Below are positions 14,356 to 14,416 of a stretch of DNA of 14,416 nucleotides, one piece after another (the stretch's first letter is position 1; each line of letters starts with the position of its first letter). Below the pieces are notes generated by a model that saw nothing but the letters and a program-made list of their open reading frames with translations, was not told the DNA's origin and ran no database searches. Source of the DNA: JAKLKS01 sp964370855 (GTDB taxonomy: Bacteria; Planctomycetota; JAJSAM01; JAKLKS01); assembly GCA_964370855.1 (NCBI GenBank), contig CAYJMF010000112.1:1-14416 (forward strand). Reading direction: 5' to 3'. Made by a program: the position numbers and the translations under genes.

Positions 14356-14416
14356 GGCGGGGAGAGGCGGGGACGTTCTCAAGTTATAAAGTTATTCCAC
14401 GCCCCCCCCCTCGAGG
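14354..14416 (+). other. 3' flank: 10-bp tandem duplication and AT-rich motif
   Basis: GAGGCGGGGA occurs twice in tandem (14354-14363, 14364-14373), starting inside the TGA stop of the secreted protein gene. An AT-rich patch then carries AAGTTAT twice (14381-14387, 14389-14395). TATAAA within it might be a -10 for a gene beyond the window, but no -35 is evident. Confidence 0.4.

Noticed and set aside
11260..14382. Very long - strand frame opposite the secreted HEAT protein
   Set aside because: It is Gly/Glu/Leu/His-rich without domains, a mirror of the strongly biased codons of the real + strand gene.

Overview
The window is very GC-rich, with long G and C runs, and carries eleven genes supported by the sequence (one is a 27-codon mini-ORF) plus one run of ten Ns (11007-11016). 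It is therefore a draft scaffold, possibly from a metagenome. The organism looks like a diderm bacterium, most likely Planctomycetota. The reasons are: a secreted HEAT-repeat protein ending in a terpenoid-cyclase-like toroid that lacks cyclase catalytic residues; a membrane protein combining zinc knuckles with HEAT repeats; a WaaP-like kinase; and the GC content. No rRNA or other marker gene is present, so this placement is inference. I found no tRNA, rRNA, CRISPR array, transposase or phage gene.

Layout. 276-1847 (+) is a GAF / sigma-54 AAA+ / Fis transcription activator. It converges on a WaaP/Kdo-kinase-like protein at 1863-2615 (-), and both stop codons lie inside a 19-bp tandem duplication. 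A sigma-70-like promoter at 2660-2687 drives an HU/IHF-like protein (2793-3164), followed after 9 bp by a MEMO-family protein (3174-4049). The gap 4050-4576 holds twin palindromes, a 27-codon membrane mini-ORF with a strong ribosome binding site, and several hairpins. 4577-5977 (+) encodes a triple zinc-knuckle, transmembrane, coiled-coil and HEAT protein. It converges on a class I methyltransferase (6037-7014, -), with a 12-bp tandem repeat between the two stops. An AT-rich island (about 7080-7200) carries the likely methyltransferase promoter.

The most interesting block is 7247-10904. It contains a serine palmitoyltransferase-like alpha-oxoamine synthase (8436-9653, -), a bacterial ceramide-synthase-type GNAT protein (7247-8425, -) about 10 bp downstream of it, and a divergent extended SDR that fits ceramide reductase (9924-10904, +). 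Together these would form the three-step bacterial ceramide pathway: serine plus acyl donor to 3-ketosphinganine, N-acylation, then ketone reduction. A 270-bp divergent control region with a repeated 14-bp motif separates the two arms.

10905-11550 contains no gene that I can support. It holds a 29-G homopolymer, the assembly gap, a perfect 12-bp inverted repeat and a 17-C run. The window ends with the large secreted HEAT/toroid protein (11551-14355, +). Short tandem duplications or perfect hairpins sit on or next to several stop codons. In three places these repeats overlap the stop codon itself.
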